The position numbers and the translations under genes are program-made. 64,000 nt of DNA from Prorocentrum cordatum. Taxonomy: Eukaryota; Sar; Dinophyceae; Prorocentrales; Prorocentraceae. The stretch covers positions 289,501 through 353,500 of the forward strand of contig CAUYUJ010014617.1 in assembly GCA_963575745.1 (NCBI GenBank). The letters run 5' to 3'. Under the pieces are notes generated by a model. The model was not told where the DNA came from, searched no databases, and worked only from the letters and a program-made list of their open reading frames with translations. Every line of letters begins with the position of its first letter. Positions within the stretch are counted from its first letter, which is position 1. Shown one piece after another: positions 43,501 through 52,780 of this stretch.

Positions 43501-45081
43501 CACCTTCAAGCTCGGGGCGCCAGGCTCGAAAGGCCTTGAAGCGAGATGATGGCAGACGAACGCGCAGGGCGTTACGTCTGGCGCGCGCGGGAGGGACGCG
43601 GAAAGTGTAGTAAAACTCCCGTAGGTCGTCACAAGAAACTGCCAGCCATTCCCCAGGTGCCAGCCCCAGACGGCACAGCAGGAAACCTTGGCCAAGGCGC
43701 TGGGTGCTGGACGAAATTGAAGCACAGCGGCTGTTCACGACCGTGGGGTTCAGGATCAGCCTGTCGAAATCGCTGTCCTTCGGTACCCTGAAAGCTCCAC
43801 AGGCTTCATCCCAGGCGAGGTCCGAAGCAGGAGTCAGGTACAGGGCGCCACAGGCATCCCACTTCTGGAGTAGGGCCCACAGCTCGGCGCGGTCCATATG
43901 GACGCGCGCTCCCTTCTGGCCAGCAGGCCACTCTGATGCCGGTAGCCGCATCACCTCTGGATCGATGAAAGCTTCGCGGACTCGAGCGTCGGAGAGGAAG
44001 GGAACGGGATCAAACTCTGGCGAATAATCCCACTTGATGCGAGACGCCCTGACTTTCAAATCGAAGGGCTCGGCCTGGGTGGAGTCCCAAGCCGCCGCAG
44101 CCGCCAACGAACCAGGCACAGAAGGAGCGCTGGTCAGGCAGTGCCGCATGGGGGCGGGTACGGAAGAAGAGGAAGTGAAGGAGGCCTCCAAAGCTGCAAC
44201 ATGGGTGGCCAGGCCATGGAGCGAGACCTCAGTGGAGTCGAACTTGGCGAAGGCTCGACCTAAGTCGCTCTTGCCGCCACGGGCGAGGCGAACTGCGATC
44301 CGACACAACCGTTCGATACGGGTGCGGACGCCCTCCTGGCAGGGCGAGACCGTGGCGCGGACGCGAGCCTCGGCGGGAGCGAGGCTAGGATGACCCAAGG
44401 TGAGCCAATTCAACGCAATAACAGAATACTGCGCGAGCGTCCGCGCCGCGCGCCGCAATCTCCAGCGCTCCCTGCGCCTCGCCGACAAGCCGTCAGGCGG
44501 GGGACCAAGAGGTGGAGCAGGCGGGCACGGCCAAGGATCGCGGGGAGGCGGCCCCAAAAGGTACGGGTCGTCCCTGTCCATTGCACGCATAGATGAGCGG
44601 GAGAAAGATCCAAGAGAACATCGAGCACCCATCCCAACCTGGGACAGCGCTGCCGCCCAGTGGGTGATATCAATGTTCGCGCCTGGAAACAGGCGCAGCA
44701 AGGCAGACAAGTCAGCGACGAATGGCGCGACTTTGGCAAGAGCAGCAGGGGTGCTTGAAGGAGAACAGGCACCAGCAGGGACACCAACCTCAGGAGCAGC
44801 AGGCCCCCTGGAGGGCGCGCTCGACTGAGGCAGGCGTCGGCCAAAATGGCCGAAGGGATCCGAGAAGCGGTTCGGAGCAGAGCGAAGGGCGTGGTGGCGG
44901 AACGTACTCCTCCCTGCGGGGCCGCAACAGCATCGCTGGAAGAGCGCATTCCTACCCTCACGCCCTCGCTGAGCCCAAACGCGCCTAGCAGCCGCAACAG
45001 CGTCGGTGCAGACTGTGCGCGGCGGCGTACCCCGGCCCCGCGAAGGCCCACCCTTCCAGGAGGCGGGCGCCAAAGGCGCCC
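37556..45081 (-). CDS. E1 pol: RT, RNase H, J-domain, unknown region, tyrosine recombinase
   Basis: The frame is open from 46987 to 37556 and is -1 relative to gag, so pol probably needs a -1 shift or an internal start; the earliest pol-like sequence is near 44750. RT: SCDDLREFYYTFRVPP (motif A) and MLNIDDHTGF (motif C, DD at 43322-43327). RNase H: VFGTDASLGWGG, HINILETTVYK, VLLDSKVALGA, TDVHRADDPTRN. J-domain at 41655-41465: LLGVVDGASRSTIEAAFR, then LVYHPDRT with HPD at 41555-41563. Next come about 600 low-complexity residues and an unrecognised block (VVRWGPAWQAAFQSAASWL to HVQDSHGAIPAALWG). Recombinase: TMFLRPGELLASRRCDL, LTPACLRGSGATDFY, FWRGRW, and Tyr in RYLQ at 37739-37741. All catalytic motifs appear intact. 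Confidence 0.85.
39671..39719 (-). repeat. 49-bp internal direct repeat of E1, copy in the pol linker
   Basis: It matches 44908-44956 with one mismatch. Here the minus-strand pol frame reads GMRSSSDAVAAPQGG. Confidence 0.85.
41465..41655 (-). other. DnaJ-type J-domain inside E1 pol
   Basis: The segment begins ASRQLLGVVDGASRSTIEAA and continues through the invariant HPD loop and a helix rich in Ala, Lys and Leu (NWKQLCDAKSVLLQAL). The spacing of helix II, HPD and helix III fits a J-domain, although the usual YYxxLG start is replaced by RQLLGV. J-domains stimulate Hsp70 ATPase; a retroelement could use this for particle assembly or disassembly. That role is inference. Confidence 0.75.
44908..44956 (-). 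repeat. 49-bp internal direct repeat of E1, copy at the gag/pol junction
   Basis: It is the same DNA as 39671-39719 but is read in a different frame by pol (RNALFQRCCCGPAG). It lies just after the gag stop. Confidence 0.85.
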
Positions 45082-47024
45082 TCAGTCCTTCTTGGGCACC
45101 GCCTTCGGTGCCTTGGACGCACCCTGGGACTTGGAGGGGGGCTTCGAAACCTTGGGCTGCTTGGGCTGATGAGGTGGATGCTTGGGGAGCGCGACGGCGC
45201 GCTCGGCGTCGAGACGCGCCCGAAATGCTTGCAGCTCCTTCACGTATTCGCCCTGCGCCGACAGCCAGCGAGGATCCACCAGGGGTGAGAACGGGGTCTG
45301 GGCCTCGCGCTCCGCGTGAAGACTGGTCACGCGACACGGGGGAGGCTCCAGCCCCGTAAGGAACCAGGCGGCCTCGAGATAGCCGCGGTCCCCCGCCAGC
45401 TGGTCGATGAACATGCACTGACACGTCAGTAAAGTCTGGGCTCTCTCGGGGTTGCCCTCTTCGCAGGCCCGCCACAGCTCGGCGCTGAGGAAGGCGAAAT
45501 GCGTCAACAACTCGTGCGTCGTCGGCTGAGCCCCCAAGGGACTGTGCTCCCGAAAATACTGATGCATGGCCATGGGCGTCACGGCGCTGACTTCCACGCC
45601 CAGGACACGAGCCAAATTCTCCTTCATCAGCCCTCGCACATCGGGGCCGTGCTGTAGCAGCGCTTGCTGCCACTCGCGCCTCCGAGCAATGCCCCCCATC
45701 TGGGCCGATGCGGGCGCGGGGTCGCCCGAGCTCGTGGGTGGAATTTGAGCTGAGTCGCTCAGGGTCCCCAGAAGCGGATGGACGGTTGGGCGATGGCCCC
45801 GCCCCTGCTGCAATAGGAGGGACTGGTGCAGGCACTGTAGCATGAGGCTGAAGTCCGTCGGATTGGCCGCATGGGGCGGCTCTGACCCGTCGGCGCCGCC
45901 CGCCTCGGCAAAGCCGTCGGCCGCAGCGGGATGGGCTAGCCCAGGTGGCGGCGGGGGACCCATCGCTCCGAAACCGGACGAAGGGGCCCGAGGGACAGCA
46001 AGAGAGCGCGCCTTTTCCCACGCCGAGACCAGCGCGGAGGTCGGACCCTTGGGACGCGCGGAGACCCGCTGTGGGGCCACGGGCGCGTGAGACAGGACGG
46101 CCTCGATCCCCGCAGGATCCAGCCCGAGGCGCACCGCTTCGTCGCTGAAAAGCTGAGGCACCTCGGGCCGATCGCTCCGGACAGCCGGCGCGGGGCCCAG
46201 CGGCTCGGGTCTGCCGACCATCGTGGAGGCCGCGTGGGCTGCAAGCAAGGCGCGCATTTCGGCAGCTACTTCGGCACGGGTCATAGGAGCCGCGTCGTCC
46301 AGAGACGCCGCAGGGGCACCAGGAGCGATCGGAGCGGGACCCGCGACCCGTGGCGGCGCGGCGGTGCCCGCGCGCTTCGCGGGCGGGCCGCGCGGCGCTC
46401 CAGCGTCCGCGGGAGATCGCGCACTTGGGGCCGTGCGGTCGGCTTCCCCGTCGGCCGCGAACCCCTCGGGCTCCTCCATCTCGTCGGCAGAGTGATAGGG
46501 AGTAGCCCGATCGGCCCCTGGGAGCGGCTCTTCTCCTGCAGTAGGCGGGGCGCCGTGCAAGCGTGCGTAGCCCTCGCGAAGCACCCGAACCCCCGAAGGA
46601 TGTGGCCAATAGACGCGGCCCCGCACCTCGGCGAAGGGAACGATGACTGCGTCCTCCCCGACCTCTAGAGGGTAAAGCGACTCGAGCTCGAGCTCTGCAA
46701 CCTCGATATCTACGACGAGGACGGATGCAGTAGTGGCGAGCGGCCGTGAAGCGGCCCCCTGGAGCTGGACGTCCACTAGCTGGAAAGGGCCTATCATTCC
46801 TGCAAAGCCATCCGCCTCGGCAGCCATGAGCTCCGCCGTAGAGCGAAAGGCGCCAGGCAGGGCCAGCAGGATGCCCCCTTCTCGAGACGCGAGGGGGATA
46901 GCTGCCCAGCTGGTGTCGCCGTCGTCTAGGCGCCATCGTGCGTAATCGCGAGCCGTGGGAGCCGCGAATGGGTAGAGCTCGGGCCATAGCGGCCCTCCGC
47001 CAACTGGTGGCAGCTCAGCCATCA
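45082..47024 (-). CDS. gag-like protein of E1
   Basis: The protein has about 646 residues, starting at the ATG that overlaps the previous stop (MAELPPVGGGPLWPELYPF). The N-terminal 150 residues look globular. A Pro/Ala-rich linker follows, then a conserved-looking helical block (RREWQQALLQHGPDVRGLMK, ENLARVLGVEVSAVTPM, LLTHFAFLSAELWRACEEG, GDRGYLEAAWFLTGLEPPPC). The tail is Lys/Pro-rich (PKHPPHQPKQPKVSKPP) and could bind RNA in place of zinc knuckles, which are absent. It is the expected structural protein. The long antisense and alternate-frame ORFs over it are shadows. Confidence 0.75.
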
Positions 47025-47546
47025 ATGGGCGCTGTCGTGGGAACTGCCGCCCGAATGCTGGGCGTCTGCCCGCTCGAGCGCTCGAGGCCGAGGTGGAACC
47101 CCGTAAGCCAGCGCTCGCGCCGCACGGCGGTCCTGCTCAGGGGAAGCAGGAACCGCACCGCGCGGCCAGGCGGAGGCCCTGAGCCTCCGCCACACGTACG
47201 GGCCCAGCAGCCCGATGCAGCAGCCTGCGCAGGCGCTGCACGCGGCCGTCACCCAAAGGAGGGCGACGACCGTGCTGAGCAGCCAGGGAGAGACCCCGCC
47301 GCTCAGATCCACCGCCAGCCCGAGGCAGACGGTGGGGCAGGCGGAACCCGCCGAAGGGAGGGGGCAGTAAGCCCCCTCACCCTCGGACGAGTCCGCCTGC
47401 TGGATGGACCAGGCAGGCGCAGGAGGCCCTTGGTCCTGAAGCACAGAGAGGGGGGCAGACACGAGCCGCTCGTAGAGCGCGGCCCGCAGCCCCCTGAAGA
47501 AGATCTCCCCAGCGCCCCCGAGAGCCGCTTGTGCGACCGCCTGCAT
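47022..47546 (-). CDS. Small membrane protein, first ORF of E1
   Basis: From the ATG at 47546 this is a 174-residue protein (MQAVAQAALGGAGEIFF). It carries a Cys-rich patch and a strongly hydrophobic helix (SPWLLSTVVALLWVTAAC, then SACAGCCIGLLGPYVW), followed by a basic tail. Its stop TGA overlaps the gag ATG as TGATG, an arrangement that favours termination-reinitiation. E3 has an analogous ORF. The frame is also open through A1 further upstream, so an earlier start is possible. It may place the element complex at a membrane; that is inference. Confidence 0.6.
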   Translation of the reverse strand: MQAVAQAALGGAGEIFFRGLRAALYERLVSAPLSVLQDQGPPAPAWSIQQADSSEGEGAYCPLPSAGSACPTVCLGLAVDLSGGVSPWLLSTVVALLWVTAACSACAGCCIGLLGPYVWRRLRASAWPRGAVPASPEQDRRAARALAYGVPPRPRALERADAQHSGGSSHDSAH

Positions 47547-47582
47547 AAGGCGTCCGCACGCGCGGCCGACGGGGGGGCACTT

Positions 47583-47638
47583 GGGCAGAGAAGCTGCGGA
47601 GACAGCAGGAGCTTGCTCACAGAGAATAGAAGAAGCAT
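47583..47638 (-). repeat. A1: 5' split direct repeat of E1 (56 bp)
   Basis: It is identical to 37333-37388 over all 56 bases and the match ends abruptly on both sides. In the minus direction it begins ATGCTTCTTCTATTCTC. Confidence 0.9.
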
Positions 47639-48464
47639 AATTATGCAGTTGTTCTCTTTCGAATTTTGGCTCACGCCCTGCCTCTCCTCTGGGGTCCACG
47701 ATTGTGGAGTAGGGGTACATGGGGCAGTGGGGGTGCGAGATCCCCAAGGCACCTCTGGATCCCCCAGAGCCTCGAAATCTCCAAATCCACCCGCCGCAAC
47801 ATACTTTCTAAGATGGCTCAGGAAGGGCTCCAACACACCAGACCAGTCTCGAGCACACCAGAGATGGCCTCAAAAATGCGTAAAGACGCCCCCGAGACGC
47901 CCCAATATGGCCCCAAGAGGACACCCAAGATCGCCTCAAGCGCAGCAAATCCATAATCCTCGAGATGCTTTTCAAAATCAGCTTGTCGCGTTCTCGCCTT
48001 CTCGGGCTTTGACTATCCAAGACGGACCGGCATCGCCCAAGGCAGCCCAAGAGGCCCCCAGGAGGTCCCGGAGACGGCCCACGAGATTGCCAACCAGGCC
48101 CCCCACCAGCTCCCACGAGGTCCCCAGGAAGCCTACAGAGGGTCCCCCAAAGTCTGCAGAAGAATATGCCGCCCCGTACGTCTCCAAGATGCCCACAAAA
48201 AGCCGCGCAACGTGCACGGAAGAGGAGGAGGAGGAGGACGAGGAGGAGGAGGAGGAGGAGGAGGAGGACGAATCAGCAACAACTACGCTCAGGCAGCACG
48301 ACGGGAAGCATACGAAATCAGAAGCCGCACGTGTCCTCTTCTCGGGGTCGGCGGAATGGCGTAAGCCTCTTGAGTCCACGTCCGGAGGTGACGTGCTGAG
48401 CGGTAGCGTTTTTCGGCGAACGCCTTAATGCAACGTATCCCATGTGTCCAATGATTGCACAATC
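47639..48464 (+). repeat. Unique leader, CCCCAAGA-type array 3 and a GGA microsatellite
   Basis: Directly outside A1 is about 150 bases of unique sequence. From about 47820 to 48180 the CCCCAAGA/GGCCCC minisatellite recurs, with a core near 47955-48015 (GCTTTTCAAAATCAGCTTG, then GTTCTCGCCTTCTCGGG). GAG/GGA triplets lie at about 48220-48272. No gene is seen. Confidence 0.65.
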
Positions 48465-48793
48465 GATACATATTGTGTTTTGTTACAGTATTATGTCTCC
48501 CCCCCTAACCCCCCCCCTGGAGTCGCGCCACAGCGCCGTGCCAAAAGTTGGCCCCCCTCATTCTGGACCCCAAACCTACAAAAACCTACGTAAAATCAAC
48601 AATTTCGGCCTCTTCGGCCTCTATTGCGGAATTGATACATATTGTGTTTTGTTACATTATTATGTCTCCCCCCCTAACCCCCCCCTGGAGTCGCGCCACA
48701 GCGCCGTACCAAAAGTTGGCCCCCCTCATTCTGGACCCCAAACCTACAAAAACCGATGTAAAATCAACAATTTCGGCCTCTTCGGCCTCTTGG
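48465..48793 (+). repeat. 169-bp tandem duplication
   Basis: The copies are 48465-48623 and 48634-48793, starting GATACATATTGTGTTTTG and ending TTCGGCCTCTTCGGCCTC. They are nearly identical apart from a few substitutions and one C-run length difference. The unit includes CCCCCCCTAACCCCCCCC. Confidence 0.85.
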
Positions 48794-48794
48794 G

Positions 48795-49370
48795 ACTCCA
48801 AGAAGGCGTCAAGGGGGTTCCAGGATGGCCCCATGACGGCCCAAGACGGCCCAATACGGCCCCAAGACGGCCCCAGATGGTCCCAAGAGGGCCCGTCAGG
48901 CCCCCAAGACGGCCCAAGAGGGCCCCAAAATGATCCCAAAGGGCGCCTCCATGAGCCAAAATCATAAATTTCCCAATGGCTTTTTAATAATTTTCGCGTT
49001 CTCGCCCTTGCCGGCTCTCAGAGGACCATGACGGCCCAACCAGCCTCCAAGGAGACCCCCAGACGGCCCAAGAGGCCCCCATGGAGGTTCCAAGATGGCC
49101 CAAGGGGGCCCGACACGGCCAAAAGAGGCCCCCATGACGGGCCAAGGGGTCTCCAAGACGGGCGAAGGAGACTCCCAAAGAGCCCCAAGGCGGCCGCGAG
49201 AGGCCTCCAAGATGGCCTCCGAAGGGGCTGGGCGGCGCAAGAGCGCCCCAAGACGGCGCAAGACGCAAGAAGAAGCCCCGAGAGGCCCCAAGGCGGCCCC
49301 AAAGATGCCCCAAGAGGATCCCTGGAGGCTTCCACGAAGCTCCCATGAGCCCTTCCAGGACACCGCCTCA
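48795..49370 (+). repeat. CCCCAAGA-type minisatellite element, array 4
   Basis: Degenerate CCCCAAGA, GGCCCAAGACGGCC and CAAGATGGCC units flank an AT-richer core at 48958-49020 (GGCTTTTTAATAATTTTCGC, GTTCTCGCCC). The layout is the same as in arrays 1-3. Confidence 0.7.
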
Positions 49371-49488
49371 AGCCCCGGGGATGGCAGGCCGGAGCGGCAC
49401 ACGCGCGCGGAGGCCGAGCATGTCACGCCATGTAACGCCAACATTTTCCACAGTTCTCCACGGCGGCGATGACCAGTTCGGATCGGAT

Positions 49489-49544
49489 GCGCGGCGCCTA
49501 CTCTGCCCGCCTGCAAGCGCGGCGCCTACTCTGCCCGCCTGCAA
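49489..49544 (-). repeat. 28-bp tandem duplication across the helicase stop codon
   Basis: Two 28-base copies starting GCGCGGCGCCTACTCTGC abut at 49489-49516 and 49517-49544. The second, upstream in the gene, encodes the final CPACRRAE-stop, and the first repeats that end after the stop. Confidence 0.85.
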
Positions 49545-52231
49545 GCGGGGCAGAGCATGTCTGCTTTGTCGCGCTGGGAACTCTTCACGGCTGCTCGCAT
49601 AAACACTGCCGAGCACTGGGCGCATTTCAGCCCCCCGCGCGGATCCCGGCACTGAGCGCAGGTCCACTCTTTCATGTTCCACACTCTGTACTTGGCCGTC
49701 TTCGGCCGCGGAGTCGTGCCACATCTCGCGCACGGCGGGAATTTGCAAGACTCGCACCAAAAACCGGTGCTGTACGTCAAGCGGTCTGGAGGCCTTGCTC
49801 CGCAGCCTCCCTGACAGAGGGGCTTCCCTTTTTCGTCGAGACATTCTGTGCACGCGGCGTCTTTGACGCTCTTGTGCATCTTAAAAAAGGCTGCATCAAA
49901 CTGATCCGCTGCCTTCTCCTGCGAGCAGATGCGGCACTTAAAAAGGCGGCCCTCCGACATAATGTTGAAATGCTGCCTCTCAGGGGTGCAAGCGACGCAA
50001 ACGGCAAGGTCCAGCGCCCCTCTTCCCGTCAAGTCATTGACCTCGCTGCGTCTGAAGTTCTTTAACGATTTAGTCTCCTTGCAGCGATTGCAGACGAGCA
50101 CGTCTCTGCCTTTCGCGGCGAATGGCTCTGCAGCCGCGGCGGGCGCGCCCGCAGCAGAGGTCCGCTTCTGCGCGCACAGGGCGCACCTCCTCCACGCGCC
50201 CTGGCACAGCAACGCCACGGCGTGCTCTACGGGGTCGCTCGTTCTCATGCCGCTGCCTGGGAAGTTGCCCGCTCTCTTCCGCTGGTGGCAGTCGGCGCAC
50301 TGGAAAGTGACGTCCACCAATTTCTTGGACGACCTGGACGCGGCTTCCTTCTCTGCCTTGGCCCAGCCGGCTTCCGCCTGCTCCGTCGTCATCTCCCCGG
50401 CTGTCAGGGAGTGCAAGAGCCATGGGCCCGTCTGATGCCCCTGGCGGAAAAGCATGGGCGAAAAAGGCTGCGTGATGATCAGATCGTCAGCCCTCCTGGT
50501 GCGGCTGATGGCCACGTAGCCCGTGGGGACCATGGCTGCGCGGGGCGTCGTGCGCGCGTCCAGGAGGTCGATAATGGCCTGCGGCAGCGTGGCGCCGGTG
50601 ACGCAGTGGGCCGTGGCGGCGAAGTGCGGGACCAGCGGGAACCCCGCGCGCTTCACCATGGCCTTGAAGCCGGGACTGCGATCCCAGGACACCTCCCTCT
50701 GCTTCACGGGGAAGACGCCCGCGGGCTGATTCCCAAAGCGGGGCGCCGTGTTCCCGGGAATTTGCACCATGATCGCCTCGGGCACGTGCTGCAGGACCAG
50801 CTCCGGCTCGGACCTGTGGTCTTTCACCAACTTCGAGTCGTCGGGGTGGAGGACCCAGCCCGTCACGGTACCCCAGGAGTGCTTGCAGGCTCCCGCCTCC
50901 GCATTCTCCGTGGTGGTGAACCGCGCCCGCATCCCCTCGAAGATCGGCAGCACACCCGGAACTCCGCCAGTCTTGTTCTCGGGGTACATGAGCCAGTTCT
51001 GCCTGGCGTGGGAGAGCGACTCCGTCGACCTGCATGCGTCGTCCCGAGTGAGGGGGACATCGCGCGCCACCACCCAGAGGAGCTGCTTCCCAGCATTGGC
51101 TGCCGCATTCGCCGCTCGCAGCGTCAGAATCCTGCTCTTCGGGGCGTTGTACGGGTGCACGAACAGCGCGTCCGCGAACGCCGTGCTCACCTCCCGCTGT
51201 CTGGCATCGCTCTGAGAGGCGACGCGGCAGCGCCGATGGCGTTCCGCGCTGCACTCAGCGCACTCCAGGGATTTCATGTCCTCCCAGGCCCGACCTTCTC
51301 CGAACATCCGTGGCCACTCAACTGACCAGAGCGCGCGGCACTTCGCCTTCCCGCAGCCGAAGTGCCCCGTCGAGGCCTCGGCGCTGCCGGGGCTTGCGGG
51401 CATCCAGGAGCCGGGCACATCAGTGGGGAAGCCGTGGACGAAATCGTACATCCTGTCCGACAGATTCCCAGCGCGCGCTTCGGCGAGAAAGCTTCTCCAC
51501 CACACGTCTGAGCAGCGGTGCGACTGGGCCAGGGCGTAGCGGTTAGTCACCGAGTGCGGCAAGCCCTCTGTCCAGAACATCTCCAGTATGCGGCCGACGT
51601 TGGCGGGTCTCTTGACAAATGGGTTGGCGGCAATACTGAGACTCCTGACGGGCGGTATCTGCCATAAGTCCCCGAGCAGCACCAGGTTGAGCCCTCCGAA
51701 CATGGCGAACTGTTTTGGAACGCGTGCGTCCACGGCCCAGGGGTTTCCCTTGTCCCTCGTCGAGTCCTTCACCTGCCTGTGCACGGCGTCCAGCAACTCC
51801 ACCGAAACGTTCTCCACCTCGTCGATGATGAGCCAGCGCATGTGCTGGATTTTCGTGTGCAGCATGTTCTCCGACAACTCCGGGTCCTTCTTCCCGCCGG
51901 ACTGGACTCCCGTGATGAGGTCGATTCCGAGCTTGCTGAAGTTGTGGATGGTTCGCCCACCGATGTTGCTCGCCATGGAATTCATGGGGGCGGTCTTGAT
52001 GAAGTGCACCTCGTGTTCCCATCCCATGCACGTGGGGAACAGCCCCACGCCCTCCTCGCACAGCCACCGGATGACCTCCGATTTCCCTGAACCCGGCAGG
52101 CCGAGAACGAACAGCCGGGAGCATGGCGATCCGCGCAGCTGGTCCTGCTCGCGGGCCTCCTGGACGCACCTGTCGGCGACGGCGTCCAGGATGCTCATCT
52201 GCTGCGGGTCGGGGGTGATCTGGTGCGTCTG
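49526..52231 (-). CDS. Helitron Pif1-like helicase with C-terminal zinc array
   Basis: The ORF from 52198 gives 890 residues; reading back to a CTGCAG acceptor at 52232 adds THQITPDPQQ, so it is probably an exon spliced to Rep. Motifs: Walker A GLPGSGKS (33-40), Walker B IIDEVEN (124-130), GDLWQIPPV (176-184), TAHCVTGATL (529-538) and GYVAISRTRRADDL (560-573). These are the SF1 Pif1/RecD-like set that unwinds DNA during rolling-circle transposition. Residues 633-890 hold about eleven CxxC pairs (CADC, CALC, CNRC, CVAC, CRIC, CTEC, CESC, CARC, CAQC, CAQC, CPAC). Several are followed by a K-x(3-4)-F pattern like Stc1-type zinc fingers. The helicase itself appears intact. Confidence 0.85.
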   Translation of the reverse strand, partial: QTHQITPDPQQMSILDAVADRCVQEAREQDQLRGSPCSRLFVLGLPGSGKSEVIRWLCEEGVGLFPTCMGWEHEVHFIKTAPMNSMASNIGGRTIHNFSKLGIDLITGVQSGGKKDPELSENMLHTKIQHMRWLIIDEVENVSVELLDAVHRQVKDSTRDKGNPWAVDARVPKQFAMFGGLNLVLLGDLWQIPPVRSLSIAANPFVKRPANVGRILEMFWTEGLPHSVTNRYALAQSHRCSDVWWRSFLAEARAGNLSDRMYDFVHGFPTDVPGSWMPASPGSAEASTGHFGCGKAKCRALWSVEWPRMFGEGRAWEDMKSLECAECSAERHRRCRVASQSDARQREVSTAFADALFVHPYNAPKSRILTLRAANAAANAGKQLLWVVARDVPLTRDDACRSTESLSHARQNWLMYPENKTGGVPGVLPIFEGMRARFTTTENAEAGACKHSWGTVTGWVLHPDDSKLVKDHRSEPELVLQHVPEAIMVQIPGNTAPRFGNQPAGVFPVKQREVSWDRSPGFKAMVKRAGFPLVPHFAATAHCVTGATLPQAIIDLLDARTTPRAAMVPTGYVAISRTRRADDLIITQPFSPMLFRQGHQTGPWLLHSLTAGEMTTEQAEAGWAKAEKEAASRSSKKLVDVTFQCADCHQRKRAGNFPGSGMRTSDPVEHAVALLCQGAWRRCALCAQKRTSAAGAPAAAAEPFAAKGRDVLVCNRCKETKSLKNFRRSEVNDLTGRGALDLAVCVACTPERQHFNIMSEGRLFKCRICSQEKAADQFDAAFFKMHKSVKDAACTECLDEKGKPLCQGGCGARPPDRLTYSTGFWCESCKFPPCARCGTTPRPKTAKYRVWNMKEWTCAQCRDPRGGLKCAQCSAVFMRAAVKSSQRDKADMLCPACRRAE

Positions 52232-52780
52232 CAGTCCTGCGATCGGGCAGGGATGCGCATGGCCTTGCCTCCCTTCACACTACCCACCTTACCGACGACT
52301 GCTGCACAACCCTGTCTGCTACACATCACACGTGCCGCGCCACCTGCCTGGCATGCCCAGACGTGTATACATCTGGGAAGTCCATGTTTATACATACACA
52401 CACTATACGCGCGTGCACATGTAGACGCGTACGCGCACCTTCCACAGAGCACGCATGGCGCGACCGAGGCAATGCAAGCAAACGCAGCGCCATCCTTCTA
52501 AGTGTATACACGAAGCCTCGCTTGTAATCAACCTTCCCCATACTTGGATCTACTCACCACTTACGACATGACGTTCTGGAGTATACATGATGTGTACACA
52601 TTCTGCACATGCTCTGTACAAACTCTGTTCGATACACGCCAGCTCAAACGCCGAGGTTTCCATCCTCGATATCTTCTTCCAGAGCGAGACGAATCGGGCG
52701 CCCCCGACCGAACTGCATCCAGATCGTGCTTTTGCCAACTGCACGTCTCGAGATTGCCCCCCCCCGGTCCTCTCCGCCAG
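52232..52780 (-). other. Probable intron between the Rep and helicase exons
   Basis: Rep coding quality fades after DLTSNIQSWRR (about 52770) and helicase coding starts at 52231 after CTGCAG. A GAGAG/GACC border near 52775 would be a GA-type donor, a class reported in dinoflagellates. The interval is richer in TATACA and ACAC than the exons. The exact donor is uncertain. Confidence 0.5.

Larger units (their letters stand above)
37267..47638 (-). mobile_element. E1: complete-looking split-direct-repeat YR retrotransposon carrying a J-domain
   Basis: Read on the minus strand the order is A1 (47638-47583), membrane ORF, gag, pol, B1 (37544-37513), A2 (37388-37333), B2 (37298-37267). This A1-ORFs-B1-A2-B2 topology is the hallmark of Ngaro/PAT-like tyrosine-recombinase retrotransposons, which integrate by recombination and not by a DDE integrase. 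Both A copies and both B copies are identical by eye, and all three ORFs are open, so the insertion looks young and possibly functional. It sits directly 5' of E2. Confidence 0.85.

Noticed and set aside
45100-46987. N-terminal 600 residues of the 3143-codon ORF
   Set aside because: They are an alternate-frame shadow of gag. Arg/Gly-rich composition and absence of motifs contrast with the gag frame.
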